Notes: generated by a model from the sequence alone, not told the origin. A stretch of 23,107 nucleotides of DNA from a virus (IMGVR_UViG_3300032322_001467:1-23107), one strand, 5' to 3'; positions 6,098 to 11,491 are shown, counted from the stretch's first letter. Program-made: numbers and translations.

Positions 6098-6123
6098 TTT
6101 CTTGGCAGAACCTCTGGAAATAA
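6094..6123 (+). CDS. Nine-codon mini-frame (MISWQNLWK) with a strong ribosome binding site
   Basis: AGGAGGT at 6080-6086, seven bases before the ATG at 6094, is the best Shine-Dalgarno sequence in the window. The frame it serves encodes only MISWQNLWK. The ATG overlaps the TGA of the previous gene, and the TAA ends exactly where the ribozyme's stem II begins. Two of nine codons are TGG. It may be a leader peptide whose translation affects ribozyme folding, or the SD may be coincidental coding sequence of the upstream gene. Confidence 0.3.
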   Translation: MISWQNLWK

Positions 6124-6183
6124 GTCGAAACGCCTTCGGGCGTCTTTTCGGGCTAGCCTCCCGAAAACTGATGAGACAGGCTA
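6124..6183 (+). ncRNA. Hammerhead ribozyme, permuted type II
   Basis: All hammerhead core elements occur in the right order. Stem II 5' strand is GTC (6124-6126), followed by GAA (6127-6129). Stem III is ACGCC-TTCG-GGCGT (6130-6143). The cleavage triplet is GTC, with C at 6144. Stem I is TTTTCGGG (6145-6152) paired with CCCGAAAA (6160-6167), loop CTAGCCT. The core CTGATGA is 6168-6174, and stem II 3' strand is GAC (6175-6177). Loop I bases TAGCCT (6154-6159) are perfectly complementary to AGGCTA (6178-6183), giving the loop-I pseudoknot expected to stabilise the active fold. Predicted self-cleavage is between 6144 and 6145. The downstream product would begin with the stem I hairpin, then the A-rich leader of the gene at 6212. 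Confidence 0.88.
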
Positions 6184-6211
6184 AAACCAAAACCAAAAAC
6201 AGAAAACGAAT

Positions 6212-6547
6212 ATGATCCTAAATCACAACGCACAAGAATTCTGTGCAATCAACAACATCGTGGGACTCGCAATAGACCGCTTGCCATCTGGCCAAGTAAT
6301 CGCATGCGAGGTTCGCAAAGATGAAGCTGGCGAGCTTCGCGTCCCCATCGCTCAAATGTCGCTCGAAGACCTTTACGCCCTCGCCGCCCGCTTGCACTTG
6401 GAAATCTTGCCTTCCAAATTCGCGAGCCGTCAAGAGATGGACAGTCACCGCGCCCACGTTCGACGCCTAGCAGAACGCTCAAACGAGGCGAGAGAAATGC
6501 GAGGCGCTCGCGAAACGCCAGCATGGGCCGTTCCCGATAAAGCCTAA
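6212..6547 (+). CDS. Hypothetical protein, 111 residues, downstream of the hammerhead
   Basis: Starts MILNHNAQEFCAINNIVGLA at 6212, in the A-rich leader context AAAACAGAAAACGAATATG. The first half looks folded, with beta strands around GLAIDRLPSGQVIACEV and ELRVPIAQM, then helix LEDLYALAARLHLEIL. The second half is a charged helix rich in Arg and Glu (HRAHVRRLAERSNEAREM), possibly a coiled coil. Its mRNA is predicted to have a 5' end made by ribozyme cleavage at 6144/6145. No family is recognised and there are no catalytic or metal motifs. Confidence 0.75.
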   Translation: MILNHNAQEFCAINNIVGLAIDRLPSGQVIACEVRKDEAGELRVPIAQMSLEDLYALAARLHLEILPSKFASRQEMDSHRAHVRRLAERSNEAREMRGARETPAWAVPDKA

Positions 6548-6557
6548 ATCCCGCCCG

Positions 6558-6616
6558 CTTGCTATCTCTGCGGCATCGCCAGCTGCCCAGATGGCAAGAG
6601 GGCGCGATTATGCGCC
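6558..6616 (+). other. Structured leader with two hairpins
   Basis: CTTGCTATCT (6558-6567) pairs with AGATGGCAAG (6589-6598), ten pairs with one T-G, enclosing a small GGC-ATC-GCC hairpin. A second hairpin, GGCGC-GATTAT-GCGCC (6601-6616), follows directly. Then comes AATAAACCAAAATATATG, the A-rich start context of the next gene. No hammerhead core is present here. Confidence 0.5.
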
Positions 6617-6632
6617 GAATAAACCAAAATAT

Positions 6633-6878
6633 ATGATGTCAGAAACCACCTCGAAACTTATTTTCCTAGCCCTGCAAACACGCCGCTTCGGTCACTGTTA
6701 TGTGCCAGTTGCTATTCGGCAAAAGCTGCACGGATGGCAGGGGGAAACGCACGAAAATATCAAGCTGACCTTTTGCGGCTGGGGGCGCTCACTAAATACG
6801 GGAGGCCACAAATACAAGGTTCACGCTCGATACCTAGACGATACGCCGGTGCCGACAAAAGTGCTTAAAACGCTATGA
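6633..6878 (+). CDS. Hypothetical protein, 81 residues
   Basis: Start taken at MMSETTSKLIFLAL (6633), or the next codon ATG at 6636. The frame can be extended to 6591, but that would translate the leader hairpin. The protein reads LALQTRRFGHCYVPVAIRQ, LHGWQGETHENIKLTFCGWG, KYKVHARYLDDTPVP. It is basic, rich in beta-strand-like segments and has no membrane helix. Not recognised. Its TGA overlaps the start of the next gene (ATGA). Confidence 0.65.
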   Translation: MMSETTSKLIFLALQTRRFGHCYVPVAIRQKLHGWQGETHENIKLTFCGWGRSLNTGGHKYKVHARYLDDTPVPTKVLKTL

Positions 6879-7027
6879 GCGCAGATCAGCAACCCGACAA
6901 ACTCGCCGCCTTCTTCGCTCTCCTGGCACAACGCCAGCGAGAGCACGAAGCGCGGCAAGCGCAAGAGAGACGCGAAGCCGAAGATCGCAAACTCGCCCGG
7001 CTAAAACCCTGGTGGCAGGAGCCGTGA
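6875..7027 (+). CDS. Small highly charged helical protein, 50 residues
   Basis: Begins MSADQQPDKLAAFFALLAQR and continues as an almost pure Arg/Glu/Gln helix, ending RLKPWWQEP. It is probably a single coiled-coil helix. Its ATG overlaps the previous stop (ATGA), consistent with translational coupling. There is no recognisable family. G+C content is higher than in the neighbours, mainly from CGC and GCC codons. Confidence 0.6.
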   Translation: MSADQQPDKLAAFFALLAQRQREHEARQAQERREAEDRKLARLKPWWQEP

Positions 7028-7055
7028 AAATCATCTACTAGGGCCGAAAAACCAT

Positions 7056-7096
7056 TTGCAAAAAACGGACGATTAAACCAAAGTTAATAACCAAAT
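7056..7096 (+). promoter_or_regulatory. AAAACGGAC/AAAGTTA regulatory element before 7097
   Basis: AAAAACGGAC (7061-7070) is followed nine bases later by AAAGTTA and AACC before the start at 7097. TTGCAA at 7056 could act as a -35 element, but no good -10 is seen. The same core recurs at 7518-7526 (followed by AAAGTTA) and at 14446-14454 (followed by AGTTA), each upstream of a start. Confidence 0.4.
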
Positions 7097-7318
7097 ATGA
7101 CAACTGAAGCAGACCCAGAACTGGTGACTACATTCACCCAACGATACGAAAGAGCCGAAAAACTGCTCGAAACCATTCTTGAAAGTGCCGCAAAACAATA
7201 TAAGGACGGCGCTTCCCGAAGGGTCGCCAAAATAGGCACCATGAAAGCCATCATTATGCGCTGGGCTGCTCGTGAGCCTGAGTGCATGGAATCCCTCGAA
7301 TACCTTTCAGTCCACTAA
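7097..7318 (+). CDS. Small helical hypothetical protein, 73 residues
   Basis: Starts MTTEADPELVTTFTQRYERA with the leader AATAACCAAATATG. It is mostly helical (KLLETILESAAKQ, GTMKAIIMRWAAREPE) and ends SLEYLSVH. There are no metal or catalytic motifs. It lies directly upstream of the Cro-like regulator, separated by one base after its TAA, so the two are likely co-transcribed from the element at about 7056. Not recognised. Confidence 0.65.
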   Translation: MTTEADPELVTTFTQRYERAEKLLETILESAAKQYKDGASRRVAKIGTMKAIIMRWAAREPECMESLEYLSVH

Positions 7319-7319
7319 T

Positions 7320-7538
7320 ATGAACCTCGCAGCACTACTCAAAAAACATCTCGATGAAGGTCCGCACGGATCTGCAACTAAAATGGCTCGACTGATCGGC
7401 ACTGATCGCCAGCGTCTTTACGAATGGGCCAGCGGAAAAGTGAAGCCACGCAAAGAAACGGTGCCAACGATTGTGGAATACTTGCAATCTTTGAAAGCGC
7501 CGAAAAAGCAACTGGACAAAGCGGACAAATCAGCATAA
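7320..7538 (+). CDS. Cro/CI-type helix-turn-helix regulator
   Basis: A 72-residue protein from MNLAALLKKHL (7320). The helix-turn-helix is GSATKMARLIGTDRQRLYEW followed by ASGKVKP and VPTIVEYL, the layout of XRE/Cro-family DNA-binding domains: a recognition helix with RQRLYEW, a Gly-Lys turn, then a closing helix. The C-terminus is Lys-rich (KAPKKQLDKADKSA). At this size it would be a stand-alone Cro-like dimer without a CI oligomerisation domain. An extended frame from 7272 overlaps the upstream gene and is rejected. The repeated AAARCGGAC sites are candidate operators for it, which is inference. Confidence 0.78.
   Translation: MNLAALLKKHLDEGPHGSATKMARLIGTDRQRLYEWASGKVKPRKETVPTIVEYLQSLKAPKKQLDKADKSA
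7518..7526 (+). promoter_or_regulatory. AAAGCGGAC site before the MazG-like gene
   Basis: AAAGCGGAC is followed ten bases later by AAAGTTA and CAAC, closely parallel to the element before 7097. It overlaps the last codons of the regulator gene (DKADKS) and lies 37 bases upstream of the ATG at 7563. The coding overlap lowers confidence. Confidence 0.3.
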
Positions 7539-7562
7539 AGTTACAACTCATCCCGATAAAAT

Positions 7563-7913
7563 ATGAATACAAGAGAAACACTAAATAAACTGGCCGATGC
7601 AGCCTATAAAAACGCATCCGACAAAGGGTTCCACGACGCGGATTACGAATACTCATCCGTCGAACTCTACTCCAAATGGACAGCAAATCTGCATGGAGAA
7701 GTGAGCGAACTCTGGGAGGCAGCACGCAAAGGCCACCTTGAAAGCCAATGCGATAAAGATTGCCCGCTTACCTGCGAAGAAGAGGAATTCGCAGACATCA
7801 TCATTCGTGTTTTGGATTCGTCTAAAGCTCGTGGCATCGACATCGGAAGAGCCGTCGAAGTGAAGATGGCTTACAACGCAGGTCGCGAATATATGCACGG
7901 TAAACTGGCATGA
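7563..7913 (+). CDS. MazG-like nucleotide pyrophosphohydrolase
   Basis: A 116-residue all-helical protein of the MazG/all-alpha NTP pyrophosphatase superfamily, which hydrolyses (d)NTPs to monophosphates. The metal-binding signatures are visible: HGEVSELWEAARKG (E..E..E pattern, about residues 44-57) and CEEEEFADIIIRVLDSS (about 71-87), with the EExxxxxD arrangement that holds Mg2+. The C-terminal helix GRAVEVKMAYNAGREYMHG completes the single MazG-type domain. Phages use such enzymes to adjust nucleotide pools or degrade alarmone-like nucleotides; the substrate is not predictable. The start MNTRETLNKLAD follows the AAAATATG context. It overlaps the next gene by ATGA. Confidence 0.85.
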   Translation: MNTRETLNKLADAAYKNASDKGFHDADYEYSSVELYSKWTANLHGEVSELWEAARKGHLESQCDKDCPLTCEEEEFADIIIRVLDSSKARGIDIGRAVEVKMAYNAGREYMHGKLA

Positions 7914-8071
7914 ATGTAGATCGCACTCCTGGCGTCATCGCCGCACTTGATTACCTCGGCATTGATGTTGGCACCATGCCAGTCATCGGACGCACCAACC
8001 ATACTTTTCCAAAGCTCAAACCGGATAACTGGAAAAGCATTATCGCAGCATTCAAACTTAGGTTCAGTTAA
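7910..8071 (+). CDS. Small hypothetical protein, 53 residues
   Basis: Starts MNVDRTPGVIAALDYLGIDV at the ATGA overlap with the MazG-like gene, and ends WKSIIAAFKLRFS. It is probably a small alpha/beta or helical protein, soluble and slightly basic. Its position between the MazG-like gene and recT, with coupled translation from the former, supports it as real. Not recognised. Confidence 0.6.
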   Translation: MNVDRTPGVIAALDYLGIDVGTMPVIGRTNHTFPKLKPDNWKSIIAAFKLRFS

Positions 8072-8092
8072 TTTCTCACCCACATACAAAAC

Positions 8093-8830
8093 ATGAGCGA
8101 CAACAATACAGAAACAAAACCAACGATTAAGCAGCCGACCCTCAAAGAGATGATCGGTGGAGAAAAGTTCCGTGAGCAAGTAGCATTGGCATTGCCGAAG
8201 CACATGACTCCTGAGCGGTTCTCACGCATTGCTCTAACGGCATTGCAGCGCACACCAAAGTTGCAGGATTGCACGCAAACGAGCCTTTTTAAGTGCTTGC
8301 TTGATTTATCTTCGATGGGGCTTGAGCCAGATGGCCGCAACGCTCACCTGATTCCATACGGTAGCGAATGCACTTTAGTGATAGATTATAAGGGCTTGAT
8401 CAAGTTGGTGCGAAACTCTGGCGATGTTGTCAGTATTCGAGCCGAGAACGTCTGTGAAAGCGATGAGTTTTCTTGGGAGAACGGTATTATCATCCATAAG
8501 GTTGACTGGCTTAAACCGCGTGGCGCTTTTTTGGCTGTGTATGCTGAGGCAAAACTCAAGTCTGGCGAAGTTCAGACAGCAGTGCTAACCAACGAAGAAG
8601 TTGATAGCATTCGTAAACGCTCACGCTCTGGCAATAACGGTCCATGGGTTACGGATACTGGGGAAATGCGGAAAAAAAGTGCCTTGCGTCGTTTGTGCAA
8701 ACTGCTGCCTCTTTCCGCAGAGGCAGAAGAGCACATTGATCGCGATGTGGATATTATTACCGAGCGCGACATAACTCCAAAACAAAACGCAAGCCTTGCG
8801 CTTCCTTCAATGCAGGAGGTTGCAGCATGA
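8093..8830 (+). CDS. recT: RecT-family single-strand annealing protein
   Basis: A 245-residue RecT homologue. RecT-type proteins coat single-stranded DNA and anneal it to complementary strands during phage recombination, working with a 5'-3' exonuclease. Diagnostic parts are the N-terminal helix TLKEMIGGEKFREQVALALP, the HMTPERFSRIALTAL block, CTQTSLFKCLLDLSSMGLEP, the core strand ECTLVIDYKGLIKLVRNSG and the C-terminal MRKKSALRRLCKLLPLS helix. Length is typical of the family. It is preceded by a small gap with the A-rich CACATACAAAACATG start and overlaps the RecE-like nuclease by four bases (ATGA), the classic RecE/RecT-type pairing. Confidence 0.96.
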   Translation: MSDNNTETKPTIKQPTLKEMIGGEKFREQVALALPKHMTPERFSRIALTALQRTPKLQDCTQTSLFKCLLDLSSMGLEPDGRNAHLIPYGSECTLVIDYKGLIKLVRNSGDVVSIRAENVCESDEFSWENGIIIHKVDWLKPRGAFLAVYAEAKLKSGEVQTAVLTNEEVDSIRKRSRSGNNGPWVTDTGEMRKKSALRRLCKLLPLSAEAEEHIDRDVDIITERDITPKQNASLALPSMQEVAA

Positions 8831-9627
8831 TTATCAAAAACGACACAGAATATCGACAATTCAACGCTCTCAACTTTTCCTCCATAAAGGGAATTTTGAA
8901 TTCACCGCTGCATTACCAAACTGCTTTGAAAGCTCCCAAAAAAGAGCCATCAAAGTCTATGTTTCTAGGAACGATGGTACATTCAAAAGTGCTTGAAAAG
9001 CGCGAAGAAAATTATGCAGTGATGCCACTTGATTTGGATGGCAGAACCACTGCTGGTAAGGCGTGGAAAGCAGCCAACGATAACAAAACTTGCATCACTC
9101 AAGACGATTACGCGCAATACAAGCGCATGGTTGGTGCCATTGAATCCAATGCTGACGTGCAATACCTGCTTTCAAAAGCTGTTGATTGTGAAATTGGAAT
9201 CGTCCAGAAGTATCGAGATGCTTCAATCAAAGGTAAGATTGACTGTCTAATCAAAGATGAGTCTGGTAAATACTGCATCCTCGACCTTAAAACTACACAG
9301 AGTTGCGATCCTAACGAGTTCTCTCGTAGCGCATGCAGCTACAAGTATTTTATGCAGACAGTCTGGTATCAGTCGCTTGTGGCGCTAGAATACGAACTCG
9401 ATTATCAGGTGCCGTATTATTGGGTGTGCGTTGAGTCAACAGAGGCAGCTGATGTTTGCATCTTCCAACCTCCTGCTGACGGTCTTGAGCTTGGTCAAAA
9501 GCAGATGGAAAAAGCGTTAGAAATTCACGCTGAATGCACAAAAACTGGCAAGTGGCCTGGATTTGGCGGCGGGATTATAGAGTTAGACATACCCATTTGG
9601 GAAAAACGGAAATACGGATTGATTTAA
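8827..9627 (+). CDS. RecE-like PD-(D/E)XK exonuclease (DUF3799-type)
   Basis: A 266-residue nuclease that should resect double-stranded DNA ends 5'-3' to feed RecT. Features are an N-terminal FSSIKGILNSPLHYQ and a MFLGTMVHSKVLE helix (phage exonuclease VIII type). The catalytic core is IKGKIDCLIKDESGKYCILD followed by LKTTQ, giving the D...(D/E)xK arrangement (IDCLI, ILDLKT). A SYKYFMQTVWYQSL helix with the family's Gln-Tyr pattern comes next. It is coupled to recT by ATGA and preceded by AGGAGG (about 8815), one of the few strong Shine-Dalgarno sequences here. It is intact and of normal length for stand-alone RecE C-terminal-type nucleases. Confidence 0.9.
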   Translation: MIIKNDTEYRQFNALNFSSIKGILNSPLHYQTALKAPKKEPSKSMFLGTMVHSKVLEKREENYAVMPLDLDGRTTAGKAWKAANDNKTCITQDDYAQYKRMVGAIESNADVQYLLSKAVDCEIGIVQKYRDASIKGKIDCLIKDESGKYCILDLKTTQSCDPNEFSRSACSYKYFMQTVWYQSLVALEYELDYQVPYYWVCVESTEAADVCIFQPPADGLELGQKQMEKALEIHAECTKTGKWPGFGGGIIELDIPIWEKRKYGLI

Positions 9628-9654
9628 CAACAGGAAATTACTACACTTACTTTT

Positions 9655-9969
9655 ATGCCGACACCAATCATCGCAAAAATCGACGTTAAAAAAATCAACA
9701 AGGAGTGGCTGTTTGCTGGAGCAAAAGGAACCTACCTTGACACAGTGATCTACGAAAATGACAACGTGGATCAATATGGAAACAGTCATGTAATTAAACA
9801 GAACCCGCCACAAGAAGCTCGTGCGCAAGGGGCAAAACCTGTCATCATTGGCAATTGCAAATGGATGCCGCAAAAAGGTGGTTCTCAGTCCGCACCAAGA
9901 ACTGCTGTCCCAGCTAAGCAGCACCCACTGATGCAGGATAACGAACCCGACGAAACTATTCCCTGGTAA
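9655..9969 (+). CDS. Probable single-stranded DNA-binding-like protein
   Basis: A 104-residue protein beginning MPTPIIAKIDVKKINKEWLF. It has a compact N-terminal domain (GAKGTYLDTVIYENDNVD, YGNSHVIKQ, RAQGAKPVIIGNCKW), a Gln/Pro/Ser-rich linker and an acidic tail ending NEPDETIPW. The acidic tip with a terminal aromatic mimics the DDDIPF tail by which SSB recruits partner proteins. A similar domain plus tail occurs in small phage proteins beside RecT/RecE pairs, as here. The N-terminal part is not a classic full OB fold by eye, so the DNA-binding assignment is inferred from tail, size and neighbours. Confidence 0.65.
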   Translation: MPTPIIAKIDVKKINKEWLFAGAKGTYLDTVIYENDNVDQYGNSHVIKQNPPQEARAQGAKPVIIGNCKWMPQKGGSQSAPRTAVPAKQHPLMQDNEPDETIPW

Positions 9970-9988
9970 TCTAAATCAACAAGCCCGT

Positions 9989-10021
9989 TGGCCGAGGGTT
10001 AAAATATCGGCCACACTTTTT
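9989..10021 (+). terminator. Terminator-like hairpin directly before 10024
   Basis: TGGCCGA (9989-9995) pairs with TCGGCCA (10007-10013), enclosing GGGTTAAAATA, followed by CAC and five Ts (10017-10021). It would act as a Rho-independent terminator or attenuator after the SSB-like gene. It sits only two bases before the next start codon, so it may also modulate that gene. The loop sequence GGGTTAAAAT recurs in the structured RNA at 11417-11491. Confidence 0.6.
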
Positions 10022-10023
10022 AT

Positions 10024-10218
10024 ATGAAACTTACTCTTGAGCCTACAATCAATCCTCCGCGAGAAGGAATACCATCGCCAACGATCTCAATCGAGATTCC
10101 AGATGATGACATGACATGCCGAGCCACAATTATGGACTTGGTGTTTCCGCTTCTAAGTGCTGCATATCCTAGCTCCAACGTGCGTAATTATTTCAATACA
10201 GACGAGATCGACGTATGA
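10024..10218 (+). CDS. Small hypothetical protein, 64 residues
   Basis: Starts MKLTLEPTINPPREGIPSPT just after the hairpin T-run (TTTTTATATGAAAC). It has strands ISIEIPDDD and TCRATIMDLVFPLLSA, and ends YFNTDEIDV. It is acidic and soluble. It overlaps the next gene by ATGA. Not recognised; a role in the replication/recombination block is only suggested by position. Confidence 0.6.
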   Translation: MKLTLEPTINPPREGIPSPTISIEIPDDDMTCRATIMDLVFPLLSAAYPSSNVRNYFNTDEIDV

Positions 10219-10355
10219 CTCCCAATAAAGAAAAGATCGCAATGTTTGACGACGCAATCGTCTATCACTCGTGCAAAGAGGAAATCAGCAAGGCTGAATC
10301 CGAGTGGATTGAGTGGGCTAGGATTCGCGTGATGGAATTAGAAATGGAGGGATAA
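10215..10355 (+). CDS. Small hypothetical protein, 46 residues
   Basis: Starts MTPNKEKIAMFDDAIVYHSC at an ATGA overlap and continues as a charged helix (EEISKAESEWIEWARIRVME) to TAA at 10353. The start is supported by coupling to the upstream gene. The end carries GGAGGG (10346-10351), which could serve as a ribosome binding site for the following gene. Not recognised. Confidence 0.55.
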   Translation: MTPNKEKIAMFDDAIVYHSCKEEISKAESEWIEWARIRVMELEMEG

Positions 10356-10372
10356 TGTGACTCTAAATTACC

Positions 10373-10704
10373 ATGGAATCTTGCGACATTTCCCAAATGC
10401 CAGTCCCGATCTGCTCGCTTACAATTCCAAGCAAGTTACCATCATGGAACGAGATTCTAGGGATGCACCATTGGGCAAGAAAAAAGTTCAAGGATCAACT
10501 AGCCAAAGAATTCTTGTCCGTGTTACGAGCGTCCGCAAACGACTTATCGACGAAGACAATTTGTGCGAAAAATACCATGTCGATTTATGCAGATACGCTG
10601 GAATCATATCTGGCGACGAAGCAAGCAAAACAAAAATTGAGACAATCCAACGCAAGGCAGAAAAAGGCGAAGAAGAGCAAGTGATCATCGAGGTTTACCA
10701 ATAA
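10373..10704 (+). CDS. RusA-like Holliday junction resolvase, split by a -1 frameshift
   Basis: The N-terminal part is in one frame from ATG 10373: LTIPSKLPSWNEILGMHHWA followed by RKK, the usual opening of small RusA-like phage proteins. The C-terminal part lies in the -1 frame: RVTSVRKRLIDEDNLCEKY then HVDLCRYAGIISGDE, matching RusA's D-x-D-N...K...D...D active-site pattern. The two join at A AAA AAG (10480-10486), giving about 110 residues. The C-terminal frame alone could start at GTG 10357, but its first 40 residues look random. Unshifted translation ends at 10684 as a 103-residue protein. This is programmed frameshifting, a real mutation, or a homopolymer sequencing error. RusA-type enzymes cut branched DNA after recombination, fitting the nearby RecT/RecE-like genes. 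Confidence 0.7.
10480..10486 (+). promoter_or_regulatory. Slippery heptamer A AAA AAG
   Basis: In the frame of the RusA-like N-terminus the codons read AGA AAA AAG, so the heptamer is in the exact phase used by bacterial -1 programmed frameshifting, as in dnaX. After a -1 slip the next codon is GTT at 10486, entering the frame with the catalytic motifs. I see no strong stimulatory stem-loop downstream and no clear Shine-Dalgarno-like stimulator upstream. Confidence 0.5.
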
Positions 10705-10946
10705 TGCCAAACTCAAAACAACCATCCGCAGAATGCCGCCTTCACAATCAGTTGGCTCGCACACTTAATGGAACGAAGGCATCAAAAGATGAGACTACCC
10801 AAGTCCTCATACACCTGCTAGCCATTCAGATCGCCAGCTACGACCCATTGATGCGCGATGCAGTCTGGGAATGTGCTGTCGATACTTTGGACGACATGGT
10901 TGAGGACATCGCAGCAGAGATCGACGCACACTTTATCAATAACTGA
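10704..10946 (+). CDS. Small hypothetical protein, 80 residues
   Basis: Starts MPNSKQPSAECRLHNQLART at a TAATG junction with the RusA-like gene. It is helical and acidic toward the end (VDTLDDMVEDIAAEIDAHF). The middle reads ETTQVLIHLLAIQIASYDPL. There are no motifs or membrane segments. The tight spacing indicates the same transcript as the resolvase. Not recognised. Confidence 0.65.
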   Translation: MPNSKQPSAECRLHNQLARTLNGTKASKDETTQVLIHLLAIQIASYDPLMRDAVWECAVDTLDDMVEDIAAEIDAHFINN

Positions 10947-10948
10947 AT

Positions 10949-11320
10949 ATGAATACACCAGAGACAGATGCGGCATTGTATCCAATGAACCAAGTCGATA
11001 TTGTTTGGCCTGAGTTTGCCCGCAAACTTGAGCTAGAACGGAACAGTCTTATCACGAAATCTGCCGAATTGGAGCTTAAATGCCTCAAAATAGGTGAGGT
11101 GATCACCGAGTTAAACCAGCGCCTTCAAGAACGCCAGGAGAGCTTCCAGGCTCAACTGATCCGCATCGAGGATATATGGCGTGGGAAGCTTGCGGAATCG
11201 CGCAAGGATGCAGATAGGCTTTACAATTGCCTGCTCGAAGCTCAATTTGGCGAATCCTTGGACATTGCCTATGTGCAGAATGTGCTGGCACAGCACGAAG
11301 AACTGGCAGCGATTGGGTAG
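10949..11320 (+). CDS. Coiled-coil phage protein, 123 residues
   Basis: Starts MNTPETDAALYPMNQVDIVW in the AACTGAATATG context. The opening TPETDAA...VWPEFARKLELER resembles a common type of small phage protein that begins with TDAA and then forms a coiled coil. Residues about 25-80 have regular Leu/Ile spacing (LERNSLITKSAELELKCLKI, ITELNQRLQERQ), and helices continue to the end. It is probably a dimeric coiled coil. Function unknown. It is followed by about 95 bases of apparently untranslated DNA and then the structured RNA at 11417. Confidence 0.7.
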   Translation: MNTPETDAALYPMNQVDIVWPEFARKLELERNSLITKSAELELKCLKIGEVITELNQRLQERQESFQAQLIRIEDIWRGKLAESRKDADRLYNCLLEAQFGESLDIAYVQNVLAQHEELAAIG

Positions 11321-11416
11321 TTTTTGTTGACTGGGTATTTTGATGCAGTAGCGTTGGTTTGTCGAAGTTCTTGGGAGTAGTGTCCATCGTGAATTAGACG
11401 CCTTTAGAAAATCATT

Positions 11417-11491
11417 GGCCGCTCAGGCCGCTTCCTCGCCGGGTTAAAATCCGGGTCACTACCGGGGAGGCAACCTGAGCGGCCTTTTTTT
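11417..11491 (+). ncRNA. Strongly structured RNA element ending in a T-run
   Basis: GGCCGCTCAGG (11417-11427) is a perfect complement of CCTGAGCGGCC (11474-11484). Inside, after a 2x2 internal loop, GCTTCCTCG (11430-11438) pairs with CGGGGAGGC (11463-11471), nine pairs including two G-T. The apex is CCGGG-TTAAAA-TCCGG (11439-11454) plus a single-stranded GTCACTAC. Seven Ts follow (11485-11491). It could be an elaborate Rho-independent terminator or attenuator, or the 3' part of a small RNA. It ends nine bases before the HNH gene. The GGGTTAAAAT in the apex also occurs in the hairpin at 9989-10021. Confidence 0.65.

Noticed and set aside
6126-6148. Intrinsic terminator: ACGCC-TTCG-GGCGT followed by CTTTTC
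   Set aside because: The stem and T-run fit a short terminator, but the same bases form stem III, the cleavage triplet and the start of stem I of a complete hammerhead, which explains far more of the local sequence.
11377-11462. Possible tRNA with long variable arm: GTAGTG/CACTAC ends, GACGC, and a T-arm-like GGGTTAAAATCC
   Set aside because: The spacing (86 bases) is tempting, but there is no proper anticodon stem, the T-stem lacks a base and the acceptor stem is only six pairs. The nested stems at 11417-11484 are much stronger.
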